The notes under the pieces: generated by a model
Seen by the model: only the letters and a program-made list of their open reading frames with translations
Database searches by the model: none
What the model was told of the DNA's origin: nothing
Translations under genes and position numbers: made by a program
In this document: positions 55,926 through 64,000 of the stretch, piece after piece
Layout: each line of letters begins with the position of its first letter
Position numbering within the stretch: position 1 is the stretch's first letter
Origin: Shinisaurus crocodilurus
Lineage: Eukaryota > Chordata > Lepidosauria > Squamata > Shinisauridae
Assembly (NCBI GenBank): GCA_021292165.1
Contig: CM037878.1
Coordinates: forward strand, 2,728,001-2,792,000
Length of the DNA: 64,000 bases
Direction: 5' to 3'

Positions 55926-56280
55926 TTAGTGATCCTGTTCTTCTCAGCCATCAGATCGTTGAAACATACATATTTGACAAAGATGACCTCAACAAAGAGG
56001 CCCCCAAAGATGAACTCGGGAAGCCGCCGCTGCGAGGCCGGCCGCACCACATGTCCAGGGTTGACTGCCTCCCCCCCCCCGCTGACGCCACCCCCAGCTG
56101 TAAAGAGTGCAAGCAGCAGGCATGGGGTGCTGAGTCACAAGGGCACCTTGGCTAACCATCAGAAGAGCCATGTAGGACATTAACAATGTCTTAGAGGCCA
56201 GAATTCGGCATGGAAAGCTTCAAGTAGCGATTTTTGTTGTGTTAGGAACTCATCGACAGGATTGTTGTGGCCTGTGCTAA
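55926..56280 (+). other. Short exon-like open stretch between two CR1 tails
   Basis: One + frame reads SHQIVETYIFDKDDLNKEA and continues PKDELGKPPLRGRPHHMSR before becoming Pro-rich and stopping near 56153. It is preceded by CTTCTCAG. The composition is protein-like, but I cannot assign a gene and see no clear splice donor. Confidence 0.25.
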
Positions 56281-56392
56281 AAGGGATGCTTTGACCTGGA
56301 TTCCTGCATGGAGCAGGGGGTTGGACTCGATGGCCTTGTAGGCCCCTTCCAACTCTACTTTTCTATGATTCTATGATTCTATGATTCTATGA
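56281..56392 (+). mobile_element. CR1 3' tail fragment
   Basis: CR1 3' UTR with an expanded ATTCTATG tail; lies about 355 bp after the end of the CR1 at 55012-55925, in the same orientation. Confidence 0.88.
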
Positions 56393-56639
56393 TCTGCTGT
56401 GTGCCACAGCAAGGAGTTGCATTCAAAATGGAAATTCCTAGATATCAGGTCTGACCAAGTGAGGGCAAACTCGGAAGAAACTACAGAGTTCGAAATCTAA
56501 AGTCACACTCATATCTGAACTTCTGGCAAATATTTCTCCATGGACGCAGAGTGGCATCACTCTGGTCTCAGCTGCCAACACCCACCAAGAACCGCTCTGC
56601 TGTGCTGCATGTTGGGCCAGCAGTGGTTTTTTGAGCAAT

Positions 56640-56840
56640 CTTCAAGGGCGTTTTGGACCAGCAGTCCAATCATCAAGGGCAGTCCGACCTGCATAGAGTG
56701 CACTGTGGAAGTCTGTCTCATACTGAACAGCAGGGTATGTATGACAGTGCCCAAATCCTTCTTCTCCAGGAAAAGGTGCATCTGGGGCACAAGACAAGGC
56801 ATTGCTGGGTAACGACATTCCCGACCGACATCTGCCAACT
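56640..56840 (-). mobile_element. Very diverged L2 RT fragment
   Basis: One frame on - reads LFLEKKDLGTVIHTLLFSM and later MQVGLPL and LVQNA, the order of the L2 C-terminal domain, with many changes. Confidence 0.5.
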
Positions 56841-57024
56841 CCCTGAGGGTGGGGACGAACCCTGTCAAACACAGCATGGAAAATCAGCCTGGCTCCACAC
56901 CATCAAGCCCTTGGTCTGAGCTGGATTATTAGCCCTTATCCAGCTCATCAGCACCTGAACAGCGGCATACGCAGAGGGACCTGGCTATTCTCTCTCTGCT
57001 CATGCTCCAGGGCGCCAGCATTTT

Positions 57025-57225
57025 ATTTCTATCCTGCCTTTCCTCCGCGGAGCTCGAGGCTGTATCCCCACTTTTATCCCGACAGCAGCCCTGCGAGGTA
57101 GCCTAGGCCGAGACAGAGTGACTGGCCCAAAGCCACAGGGTGACCTTCTTGGCTGCGTGGGGATTTGAGCCTGGGGCCTCGCCAGTCTAGTCCGACACTC
57201 TCACTACTACACCACACTGCCTCTC
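57025..57225 (-). mobile_element. SINE-A-like copy, diverged
   Basis: TATCCTGCCTTTCCTCCGCG, GTGACTGGCCCAAAGCCACA and a head ACCACACTGCC in reverse. Confidence 0.62.
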
Positions 57226-58514
57226 AGGCATGACAAGGAAGGGGTCGACAGCATCACCAACCCTCACGCTGCCGGGCGGACACTTGTGGGCACGTGCGTG
57301 GGGCCGAGGGTCTTGCTCTTACTCTGGCGAGGAAAATGAGTGAAGATGAACTTGGTCTGAAATACATAATAATTAAGATCCCACCCTCCCCCGCTCAATA
57401 CTGTCTCAAAGCAATGGGGAATGATTGCCATTTTAAGTAAGCAAAGTCCCAGAGAGTGACATTACAGGTGATTAACTCCAGCACCGCCTGGGATACAAGA
57501 GACGCTCCTTGTTCTGAACATTTCCTTTAATTACAATTTAAAGGGTTTAGAAGGAGATATTAATGACAGTTTTCAAACTATTCCCCACCACCACCCCCAT
57601 CCCTGCCCTTGGCAAACCTGCAGCTTGACAGGGGATGCTCTAGAGAACATCTTCGCAGCCGTTCCATTAAATGTCATTCCTGAACGCAGCCGCCTTCCTG
57701 CTGAGCCGGCAATACATTCCCCGTATTTGCCGCGTGTTACAGAACACAGCCGAGAGACCCATTTCGCAGCTCTGTGCTGCCGGTTGTGCGGCATCCGCAC
57801 TCCGCCCCTCACACCTTTTCTGTCTGGAAAACCCGCCTCTGCTCTGGCCACCTTGCCCGGCACTTTGCACGCGTCGCTTGAAATCTTTGGGTTCTCAGCC
57901 AGGACTGGGAGCACGGCGTGGGTCCAGCAGGTGCGCCAGCAGCTTGCGAGCGGTTCAGCCTCTGCACAGACGAGACGGCGCGCTCAGAGCAAAAGGACAG
58001 GCCAGAGTCAGCAGCTTTTGCAGAGCCGGACAGAACGCTCCTGGCTCCCCTGCGGGGCTGGAAGCCGCACTACCACCCTCTGGCCATCTGCAGTGGTGGC
58101 GCTGCAGTGCAGCAGGGCGAGAGAGGCGGAAGCTCCTCCCCCCCCCCCCAGCTGCCAGCAAAGGGTAAAGCGCCAAGGCCCTGCGGCAGAGTCTCCTGCG
58201 GGAGAACCTCGGTGCATCAAACACCGAGCAGGATCTGCGGTCCAGACTTCAGAAACAGCTCCCCCAAGGTTGGAAAGCCTGGAGGAGCAGCGCCCGGCTG
58301 GATCATGGCAAGGGCCGGGACTCCCATTTCCCAGATGCCTCCATGAAGGCCACAAGCAGGACGGGAGGGCAAGATCCTGGCGCCGCTGTCGCCCACTGGC
58401 ACCTGCTACTCAGAGGTGTACTGTACCGCCTCCCAACGTGGCAGTTCAAGCAAGCCATTGTGGCTAATAGTCATGGATAGACATTGTTGCCCTTCATGAA
58501 TTCCTCCTTTAAGG
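57226..58514. other. Repeat-poor intergenic block with a 280-codon frame
   Basis: Bases 57360-57560 are AT-rich and complex (possible conserved non-coding DNA). Bases 57625-58467 hold an uninterrupted 280-codon + frame, Arg/Ala/Ser/Pro-rich without a known domain. The minus strand is also open over much of it, so it is probably compositional. Confidence 0.35.
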
Positions 58515-59013
58515 CAGGGGTGTTGAAACTCAGGCATGGGGTCCAAGTCTGGCCCTTTGGGCTTCCCCAGATGGTTCCCACTCCCCCCCCCCATCGTTTG
58601 GTGGTTTCCCAGTGTTTTTTTTTAAAAATTATTTAATTTATTTATGTATTATATCTATACCCCGCCTTTTTTTCCTGCAAGGAACCCAAGGCGGCTTACA
58701 TATAATCCTCCTTCTCTCTATTTTATCCTCACAACAACCCTGTGAGGTAGGCTAGGCTCTGAGAGTCAGTGGCTGGCTCAAAGTCACCCAGTGAGTTTCA
58801 TGGCCGAGTGGGGACTAGAACCTGGATCTCCCGAGTCCCAGTCCATTGGCAGTAGGAGCCTTAAGCTAAAATATGCTGATGTTTTGCCCTCACCCTCTTT
58901 GGCCTTTGGCTCTGCCTCCTCACCTCCCCCCCCACTGGAACGTGTGTCCCCCCCCTGCCCAGCTCCTCCGAAAGTGAATTTGCCCTCGGGCTGAAAGAGG
59001 CTCTGCACTCCCG
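58515..59013. mobile_element. hAT element interrupted by a SINE-A
   Basis: Left end CAGGGGTGTTGAAACTC; right end GAGGCTCTGCACTCCCG. Flanks CTTTAAGG and TTTTAAAG match 6 of 8. SINE-A at 58628-58846 splits it. Confidence 0.68.
58628..58846 (-). mobile_element. SINE-A nested in a hAT copy
   Basis: Reverse copy with tail TTTATGTATTATATCTATAC and head truncated at CCGAGTCCCAGTCCA; the hAT sequence continues on both sides. Confidence 0.86.
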
Positions 59014-59374
59014 TTTTAAAGCCATCTAAACTTGTGGCTCTCAGCACATCTTGTGGCCGGGAATTACATGTACATCTATATATGAAAGAAAGTGTCCTGA
59101 CTGACTGACTCATAAACGCCCAGCTCTCATCTCTCCTATGGAAAAACAATTATGCAAATTGGCCTCACCTCAGGATTGCTGCAGGAGCCAATAGGAGCAG
59201 TTATGCAAATAGCCCATACGACACTTAGAATGTTCGTATGAATTCCTGCAGGGGCCAATAGGGGTGGGTATGCAAATCTCCCCTAGGCCATTTAGAATGT
59301 TCTCTGAGGGGGTGAAAAGGGAGGGAAACTTTTTAAATGACTGAATGACTGCTGTGTGGGGGGCGTCATCGTCG

Positions 59375-60666
59375 CATAGAATCATAGAATCATAGAATCA
59401 TAGAAAAGTAGAGTTGGAAGGGGCCTACAAGGCCATCGAGTCCAACCCCCTGCTCAATGCAGGAATCTAGGTCAAAGCATCTCTGACAGATGTCTGTCCA
59501 GCTGCACCTTGAATGGCTCCAGAGTGGGAGAGCCCACAACCTCCCTAGGTAGTTGATTCCATTGTCTTATTGCTCTGACAGTCAGGAAATTTTTCCTGAT
59601 GTTTAGGTGGAATCTAGGTTCCTGTAACTTGAGCCCATTATTCCGTGTCCTGCAAACTGGGATGACCGAGAAGAGATCTTTGCCCTCCTCTGTGTGACAT
59701 CCCTTCAAATACTGGAAGAGTGCGATCATATCTCCCCTCAGTCTCCTCTTCTGAAGGCTAAACATGCCCAGTTCTTTCCGTCTCTCCTCATAGGGCCTTG
59801 TTTCCAGTCCCTTTATCATCCTTGTTGCCCTCCTCTGAACCCTCTCCAGTTTGTCTATGTCCTTCTTAAAGTGAGGTGCCCAGAACTGGACGCAGTACTC
59901 AAGATGAGGCCTAACCAGTGCCGAGTAAAGGGGAATTATCACTTCCCGCGATTTGGAAGCTATACTTCTATTAATACAGCCCAAAATTGCATTTGCCTTC
60001 TTTGCAGCCACATCGCATTGCTGGCTCATATTCAGTTTGTGATCTACCACAATTCCAAGATCCTTCTCACTTGTAGTATTGTTGAGCCAAGTGTCCCCCA
60101 TTCTGTAACTCTGCATTTGGTTTCCTCTCCCTAGGTGCAGCACTTGGCATTTATCCCTATTAAATTTCATTCTGTTGTTTTCGGCCCAGCGCTCCAGCCT
60201 ATCGAGGTCACTTTGGATTTTGTTTCTGTCTTCCAGAGTATTAGCTGTTCCACCCAACTTTGTGTCATCTGCAAATTTGATAAGCATTCCCTGTACCTCC
60301 TCATCCAAGTCATTAATAAAAATGTTGAAGAGCACCGGGCCCAGGACCGAGCCCTGTGGTACCCCGCTCGTTACCTCTCCCCAGTTTGAGAAGGAACCAT
60401 TGATAAGCACTCTTTGAGTCCGATTCTTTAGCCAATTGTGGATCCACCTGATAGTTGTTCCATCTAGCCCACTCTTAGCTAGCTTACTAATCAGGATATC
60501 ATGAGGCACTTTGTCGAAAGCTTTGCTGAAGTCCAGGTATATAATGTCCACAGCATTCCCACAGTCCACAAGGGAGGTTACCCGATCAAAAAATGAGATC
60601 AGATTAGTCTGACAGGATTTGTTCTTGACAAATCCATCTTGACAAATCCATTCTTGACAAATCCAT
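59375..60666 (-). mobile_element. CR1 LINE, 5'-truncated, inside the Helitron-like element
   Basis: The 3' end on the - strand shows the CR1 (TCTATGATTC)n tail, seen on the + strand as ATAGAATCATAG repeats at 59378-59402. The body is among the best preserved CR1 copies here. The 5' junction (60624-60666) has three tandem copies of a 14-bp unit, CTTGACAAATCCAT. Confidence 0.93.
59472..60569 (-). CDS. CR1 reverse transcriptase, C-terminal 365 codons (uninterrupted)
   Basis: The open frame covers the palm and thumb of a CR1-clade non-LTR reverse transcriptase. Motif A (IYLDFSKAFDKVPHD) is at about residues 10-24, GVPQGSVLGP at about 69-78, and the catalytic FADDTKL at 99-105, followed by the primer-grip/thumb region and a C-terminal stretch with [16 protein letters not shown] and [14 protein letters not shown]. 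It copies LINE RNA at a nicked target. The endonuclease and the start of the RT are missing through 5' truncation; the ATG is simply the first in-frame Met, not a native start. Absence of stops suggests a fairly young insertion. Confidence 0.92.
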   Translation of the reverse strand: MDCGNAVDIIYLDFSKAFDKVPHDILISKLAKSGLDGTTIRWIHNWLKNRTQRVLINGSFSNWGEVTSGVPQGSVLGPVLFNIFINDLDEEVQGMLIKFADDTKLGGTANTLEDRNKIQSDLDRLERWAENNRMKFNRDKCQVLHLGRGNQMQSYRMGDTWLNNTTSEKDLGIVVDHKLNMSQQCDVAAKKANAILGCINRSIASKSREVIIPLYSALVRPHLEYCVQFWAPHFKKDIDKLERVQRRATRMIKGLETRPYEERRKELGMFSLQKRRLRGDMIALFQYLKGCHTEEGKDLFSVIPVCRTRNNGLKLQEPRFHLNIRKNFLTVRAIRQWNQLPREVVGSPTLEPFKVQLDRHLSEML

Positions 60667-60965
60667 CACGTTTTGACGGATCCGCCCCAAACTTGGCACG
60701 CATACTCTCCATCACCCAAGGACAAAGACTGGCGGACAAATCTCAAAAAAACCCTCGCTGAGCCTGTACGGCCCAAAATAGATGAGAGCCAATGGCGTCA
60801 CTTGGAATATTTGCAGGGGCCATTCAGGAGCGGTTATGCAAATCGCTCTAACAACATATAGAATGTTTGTATGATGAACTGCCACAGGGCCAATCAGGAG
60901 CAGATATGCAAATCTCTCCTGCGTCAAAACAGAATGTTCATATGAACCACAACCGAGGCGGAGCT

Positions 60966-61501
60966 GGGATTTCATTGTTGGGTAGTCCGGGGGGGGGGGA
61001 AGCTGGGATTATGTTGTTCGGTAGTCCCGAGGGGGAGGGGCAAGCAGGGATTTCATTGTTGGGTAGTCCCAGGGGGGGAGAGCAGGGATTTCATTGTGTA
61101 GACCTGGGGGGGGGGGGGGGAAGCAGGGATTTCATTGTGTGGTCCCGGGGGGGGGGAGCAGGGATTTCATTGTGCAGTCCTGGGGGGCGGGGACAGGGAT
61201 TTCACTGTGTAGTCCTGGGGGAGCAGGGATTTCATTGTGCAGTCCCGGGGGAAAGGGAACAGGGATTTCATTGTGTAGTCCAGGGGGGGGGGGGAAGCAG
61301 AGATTTCATTGTGCAGTCCCGGGGGAGGAACAGGGATTTCACTGTGTAGTCCTGGGGGATTTCATTGTGTAATCCAGGGAGGGAAGCAGGGATTTCATTG
61401 TGTAGTCCCGGGGGGGGGGGGAGCAGGAATTTCATTGTGTAGTCCCGGGGGAGCAGGTAGTCCTGGGGGAGCTGGGATTCCATTATGTAGTCCCGGGGGA
61501 C
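60966..61501 (+). repeat. G-rich minisatellite inside the Helitron-like element
   Basis: About 14-15 tandem copies of a 23-43 bp unit containing GATTTCATTGTGTAGTCC followed by a variable run of 3-12 G. The variable G-run makes most of the length difference. The array keeps frames open by chance, reading repeated Gly-Ile-Ser-Leu-Cys-Ser-Pro-Gly, but this is not a credible gene. The + strand has strong G-quadruplex potential. Confidence 0.9.
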
Positions 61502-62298
61502 CTTTCCTATGGAGCGATTTCAAACAGTGGTCAACAGCGACCTTAAGGAATTTTGAACAAATAGTGCCTATAGGAAAATGACGGCCCGTGCAAACTTGGC
61601 ACGGTCACTCTTCATCACACGGGCGAAGCGGCGGGCAACAGCTAGTTAGTTATAAGGCGAGAGAGAGAGGGAGGGAGTGGTAGGCAGAGTTACAACTACT
61701 AACAGAGCTTTAGATCTCTCCGCTGAGCCTCACCACAACAAAGAGTTCAGGAGATGTACCATCCCCTCCTCCAAAAGCTGAAGGAACTTGATAGGTCAGA
61801 GGAAAGATTAAGGAAGGGATTAGAGAAGATGCAGCTGCCTGATGAACCTCACATATTTTGCGAACATAGGGGGGGAAATGACGAGTCGAGACGCTTAGCT
61901 GGTGTTTTAACTGGGCCACGTTTATTTACATACAATGAACTGCAAAGGGATGGAGTGCGGGTTATTCTACTCGGCCTCCCAGGCCGCTCAATCGTGCAAG
62001 TGGGCGGAGCATCCAAAACCGGGAGGTGGCGATGAATCCGCCGCTGCCGCCCCATTTTCCACTTTACAGTGATGGGAGCCTTTGTTGCATCGCCTCCTCT
62101 CGGAATCTCACGACAACAAGCTTGGCGATAACAAAGGCCTCACAGGCGTTCCTGATCCCCAGATGTCTGAGGCTACGGACCCATCAACCTGAGGCATCCT
62201 GGAACCGCCTGTCACCTGAATGGTGCCAGGTATGCTCACCTCACCCTATCAATCCCCTAACCCGCACTTACCCGCCACAGAGAGGGACCAGCGCCCGC

Positions 62299-62950
62299 TT
62301 AGTCCCCTCTCCCCCACCTGCCCAGAACTAGTTCCAGCAGGGCCCTTTGCAGGTCCTTGATAAATATGTCATTACCTTTATCAGACAAATGAACTCCATC
62401 GGTGCGGTACAGCTCCCTCCGGGCCAACACAATATCGGGATGGGGTACATAATATCCTTCCCCATCCAGCCCTTTAACAATTTCTCTATTAACCCTTCTG
62501 GCGGCTCTGTTCATAATCCTGGGGCTTGCGTTGCCCCTCCAACAGTAGCGTGGCAGTATGTGAGACCAAACAATCTGCATCGCTGGCCATCTTTTCTTGA
62601 TGGTCCTCAAGTCTGCAAGCGCTTGCAGGATTAAGGCCTTACTCTTGAGTAAGCCCAAATCATTCCCCCCCAAGATGTAGCACAAGCAGGTGCGGGGGTT
62701 GCTCGTTGAAGCCAGGCCGGAACAGGGTGGTCAGTAGGTTCTGCCACTGCAAGCTGCGGCGTCCCAACCAGTGGATGTCCGCCATTCGTTCGATTCCCAG
62801 TTGGGTTCCTATACCCGAAGTTCCAGCCCTTCGAGCTGCCCAGAAAATGAAGCTGTGTCCACACACTAGAACATGCACCGGCCTGGCCCCTGAACGTTCT
62901 GCAATAAAGAAACAGAGGCCGCAGTATCGCTCATAGAAATTTGCGTACAT
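62299..62950 (-). pseudogene. SGNH-hydrolase-like frame of the Ngaro element, frameshifted
   Basis: SGNH hydrolases are a lipase/esterase superfamily with Ser, Gly, Asn and His/Asp in conserved blocks. The first frame contains HVLVCGHSFIFWAARRA (block I with the nucleophile Ser in Gly-His-Ser), a DIHWLGRRSLQ segment (possible block II Gly) and LLVLHLGG (start of block III). A C-run on the + strand (62665-62671) then shifts the frame. The second frame continues with the Asn-Asp of block III and later has TDGVHLSDKGN, the Asp-x-x-His of block V, ending GRWGRGD then stop at 62299. All catalytic blocks are thus visible across the break. Role in the retrotransposon is unknown. A pyrimidine-rich AG lies just before block I. 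Confidence 0.75.
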
Positions 62951-63820
62951 AAGACCGGTAGGCCTGAGATCGCCAACGCCCCACGGCCTGTACTCTGTCG
63001 GCAGGGAAGCCCACTGCTGCGGCTGTGGATGCCGCCCCAATATGGAAGGAGTGTGTCCCAAAGCGCTTGTCCCCCAACCCCAATGCTCCCAATGCTAGTT
63101 TGGCTACAGACCAAAACTGGAACTTCGTGAGTGGTGAGCCATCTATATGTTGGAACAGCGGGCCATCATTTTTGCCCCTGTTGTTGGTATATGTACGCAA
63201 AGCAGTCACCGGGCACAGTTCTGGCTCTGCAGCATGGTAGAGAAATATGTCAGTCCCCCTGGCTAACTGGTCCGTTTTAGACCTGCGCAAGTGGATCTTT
63301 ACTCCTGTTGAGATAAATGTGAGATCGGAGTATTGCAGGGCACGGCCCGATGTATCTGCTCTGGACATAAGCACCAGTTCAGATACGCGGAATGCACCAA
63401 AAAGGCTGTTAATGCCGCGGCGTGGAACAAAATTGCCTCGTAATTGGAGTTACATATGACTGGCCATTGTGCACGCAGGCCTAGAAGTACCTCTGGGGAT
63501 ACGGGGGGTCTGGCATCCGGTAGAGAGGGATTTTGCCGCAACCACCCAATTAGCATCTTTTTAAAGCTAAAATCACCTGTGTTGTCGCCCCAGCCCCTGG
63601 CTTTGGATAAAAAGGCCAGGCCTGACAACTTAGCTCTGAGGGTGCGCACGGATGTCCCGTGTTTCTTAGCATACACACAGAATTGTATCAGCTGCTCAGG
63701 GACCCTGTTCTTGACCCTGAAATCTTGAAATTCCCTACCTGCCCTGTTGTAGGCCGCCCGCGTACTAGGCGCCAGGGAACTCATGATGGCATTTTCAGCC
63801 GTAGACCTCCAATTTGCCAA
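62931..63820 (-). pseudogene. Ngaro-type tyrosine recombinase, frameshifted
   Basis: The recombinase would integrate a circular DNA intermediate. The N-terminal frame (63820 to about 63400) carries a phage-integrase-like SAM-like domain (MSSLAPSTRAAYNRAGREF near its start). The frame then breaks at an A-run on the + strand (63399-63403), exactly in the block holding the first catalytic Arg. The C-terminal frame (63374-62931) contains the LRRSKTDQ segment, a GTHSFHIGAAS block and GRWRSQAYRSYVR with the likely catalytic Tyr. In the family the HxxR box normally reads His-Ser-Phe-Arg; here the Arg is replaced by His. The copy is therefore doubly inactivated. No separate start for the second frame is implied. 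Confidence 0.8.
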
Positions 63821-64000
63821 AGATAGTCTGGCATCATTACAGGAAGTTCAGAAGCCCATGGAGCAAGCTGTCTGAATCTTTGCATCTGATTTCGGGATAA
63901 TGCGTCAGCAATTCCGTTGTCTAACCCGGGCACATGGCGAGCTCGGAATAGAATGTTAAATTCAAGACACTGGATTGTGATGGCCCTCACTAAACACATG
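63781..64000 (-). CDS. Ngaro-type RT/RNase H polyprotein, C-terminal end (partial)
   Basis: The frame is open to the window edge and stops at TGA 63781-63783. The visible 72 residues contain ARHVPGLDNGIADALSR, the C-terminal RNase H signature shared by DIRS-like and LTR retroelements (a His-Val-Pro-Gly segment, then Asn, and Ile-Ala-Asp-x-Leu-Ser-Arg). RNase H would remove the RNA template during reverse transcription. The frame overlaps the start of the recombinase frame by about 40 bp, an overlapping arrangement typical of this retroelement group. Reverse transcriptase itself lies outside the window. Confidence 0.75.
   Translation of the reverse strand, partial: MCLVRAITIQCLEFNILFRARHVPGLDNGIADALSRNQMQRFRQLAPWASELPVMMPDYLWQIGGLRLKMPS

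Larger units (their letters stand above)
59075..61645 (+). mobile_element. Helitron-like rolling-circle element (non-autonomous, interrupted)
   Basis: The left end starts TCTATATATGAAAG after a host A (59074), and the right end stops CTAG at 61642-61645 followed by T, the A|TC...CTAG|T arrangement of Helitrons, which make no target duplication. GCCCGTG and CACGGGC near the right end can pair as a loose hairpin. The early GACTGACTGACT stretch and the late GGCGAAGCGGCGGGCAACAG resemble vertebrate Helitron termini. There is no Rep/helicase frame. A CR1 interrupts it at 59375-60666, and a G-rich minisatellite occupies 60966-61501. Imperfect tandem modules of about 70-80 bp (recurring TATGCAAAT and AGAATGTT) occur in both halves. 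Confidence 0.6.
61646..64000 (-). mobile_element. Ngaro/DIRS-type tyrosine-recombinase retrotransposon, 3' part
   Basis: On the - strand, in order from the window end, are the end of a reverse transcriptase/RNase H frame, a tyrosine recombinase, and an SGNH-hydrolase frame, followed by about 650 bp without a clear frame. RNase H runs straight into the recombinase with no methyltransferase frame between, which fits Ngaro rather than DIRS or PAT elements. Vertebrate Ngaro elements are known to carry an extra SGNH-hydrolase frame. Both the recombinase and the hydrolase are frameshifted here, so this copy is dead. The 5' half lies beyond 64000, and the split direct repeats expected at the ends could not be identified. 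The left boundary is approximate; it abuts the Helitron-like element. Confidence 0.75.

Noticed and set aside
60867..61372. Overlapping frames of 160 and 92 codons with repeated Gly-Ser-Pro-Gly units
   Set aside because: They are produced by the G-rich minisatellite; all phases without stops read through.
61754..62035. A 93-codon + strand frame with a Lys/Glu-rich start (ELDRSEERLRKGLEKMQ) in the 3' region of the Ngaro element
   Set aside because: It is antisense to the retrotransposon, short, and has no recognisable domain; more likely chance.
36331..64000. Neighbouring host genes expected near FGF12 in other vertebrates (for example CCDC50 or UTS2B)
   Set aside because: No frame resembling them was found.

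Overview
This is a vertebrate nuclear DNA window, most probably from a squamate reptile (a lizard). The only host gene I can identify is FGF12, represented by its last two coding exons on the + strand: a 199-bp exon at 27052-27250 and the terminal coding exon at 35719-35837, separated by an 8,468-bp intron. Bases 1-27051 are inferred to be the preceding intron. Bases after about 36330 are downstream intergenic DNA, in which I could not prove any host gene. The lizard guess rests on the mix of many 5'-truncated CR1 LINEs, L2-type LINEs, several hAT DNA transposons and their MITEs, and two abundant tRNA-derived SINE families.

Region by region. 1-27 kb (intron): CR1, L2, SINE and hAT/Tigger copies, several nested, with a 396-codon L2 reverse-transcriptase frame at 11.0-12.2 kb. 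27-36 kb: the FGF12 exons and last intron, which holds SINEs, two L2 endonuclease fragments, inverted MITE copies and a 668-bp element with near-identical inverted arms around a hammerhead-ribozyme motif. 36-59 kb: the gene 3' end, then intergenic DNA with hAT elements carrying exact 8-bp target duplications, an L2 nested in a CR1, a 5S-rRNA-derived stretch beside a compound palindrome, and CR1 copies. 59-61.65 kb: a Helitron-like element split by a CR1 and containing a G-rich minisatellite. 61.65-64 kb: the 3' half of a Ngaro/DIRS-type tyrosine-recombinase retrotransposon on the - strand (RNase H end, recombinase, SGNH hydrolase), running off the window.

The two strongest candidates for something unusual are (i) the hammerhead-ribozyme element, very probably derived from a Penelope-like retroelement, lying in sense orientation inside the last FGF12 intron, and (ii) the Ngaro-type element with an SGNH-hydrolase frame. 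Most coding frames in the window belong to transposons and are 5'-truncated or frameshifted. Repeat-family names come from recognisable motifs, not from a library search. In the entries, 'SINE-A' is the tRNA-derived SINE with an L2-like tail, 'SINE-B' the family whose head reads like GGCTGTAGCTCAGTGG, and 'CR1-C/-D/-E' are my labels for CR1-like families with different 3' ends.
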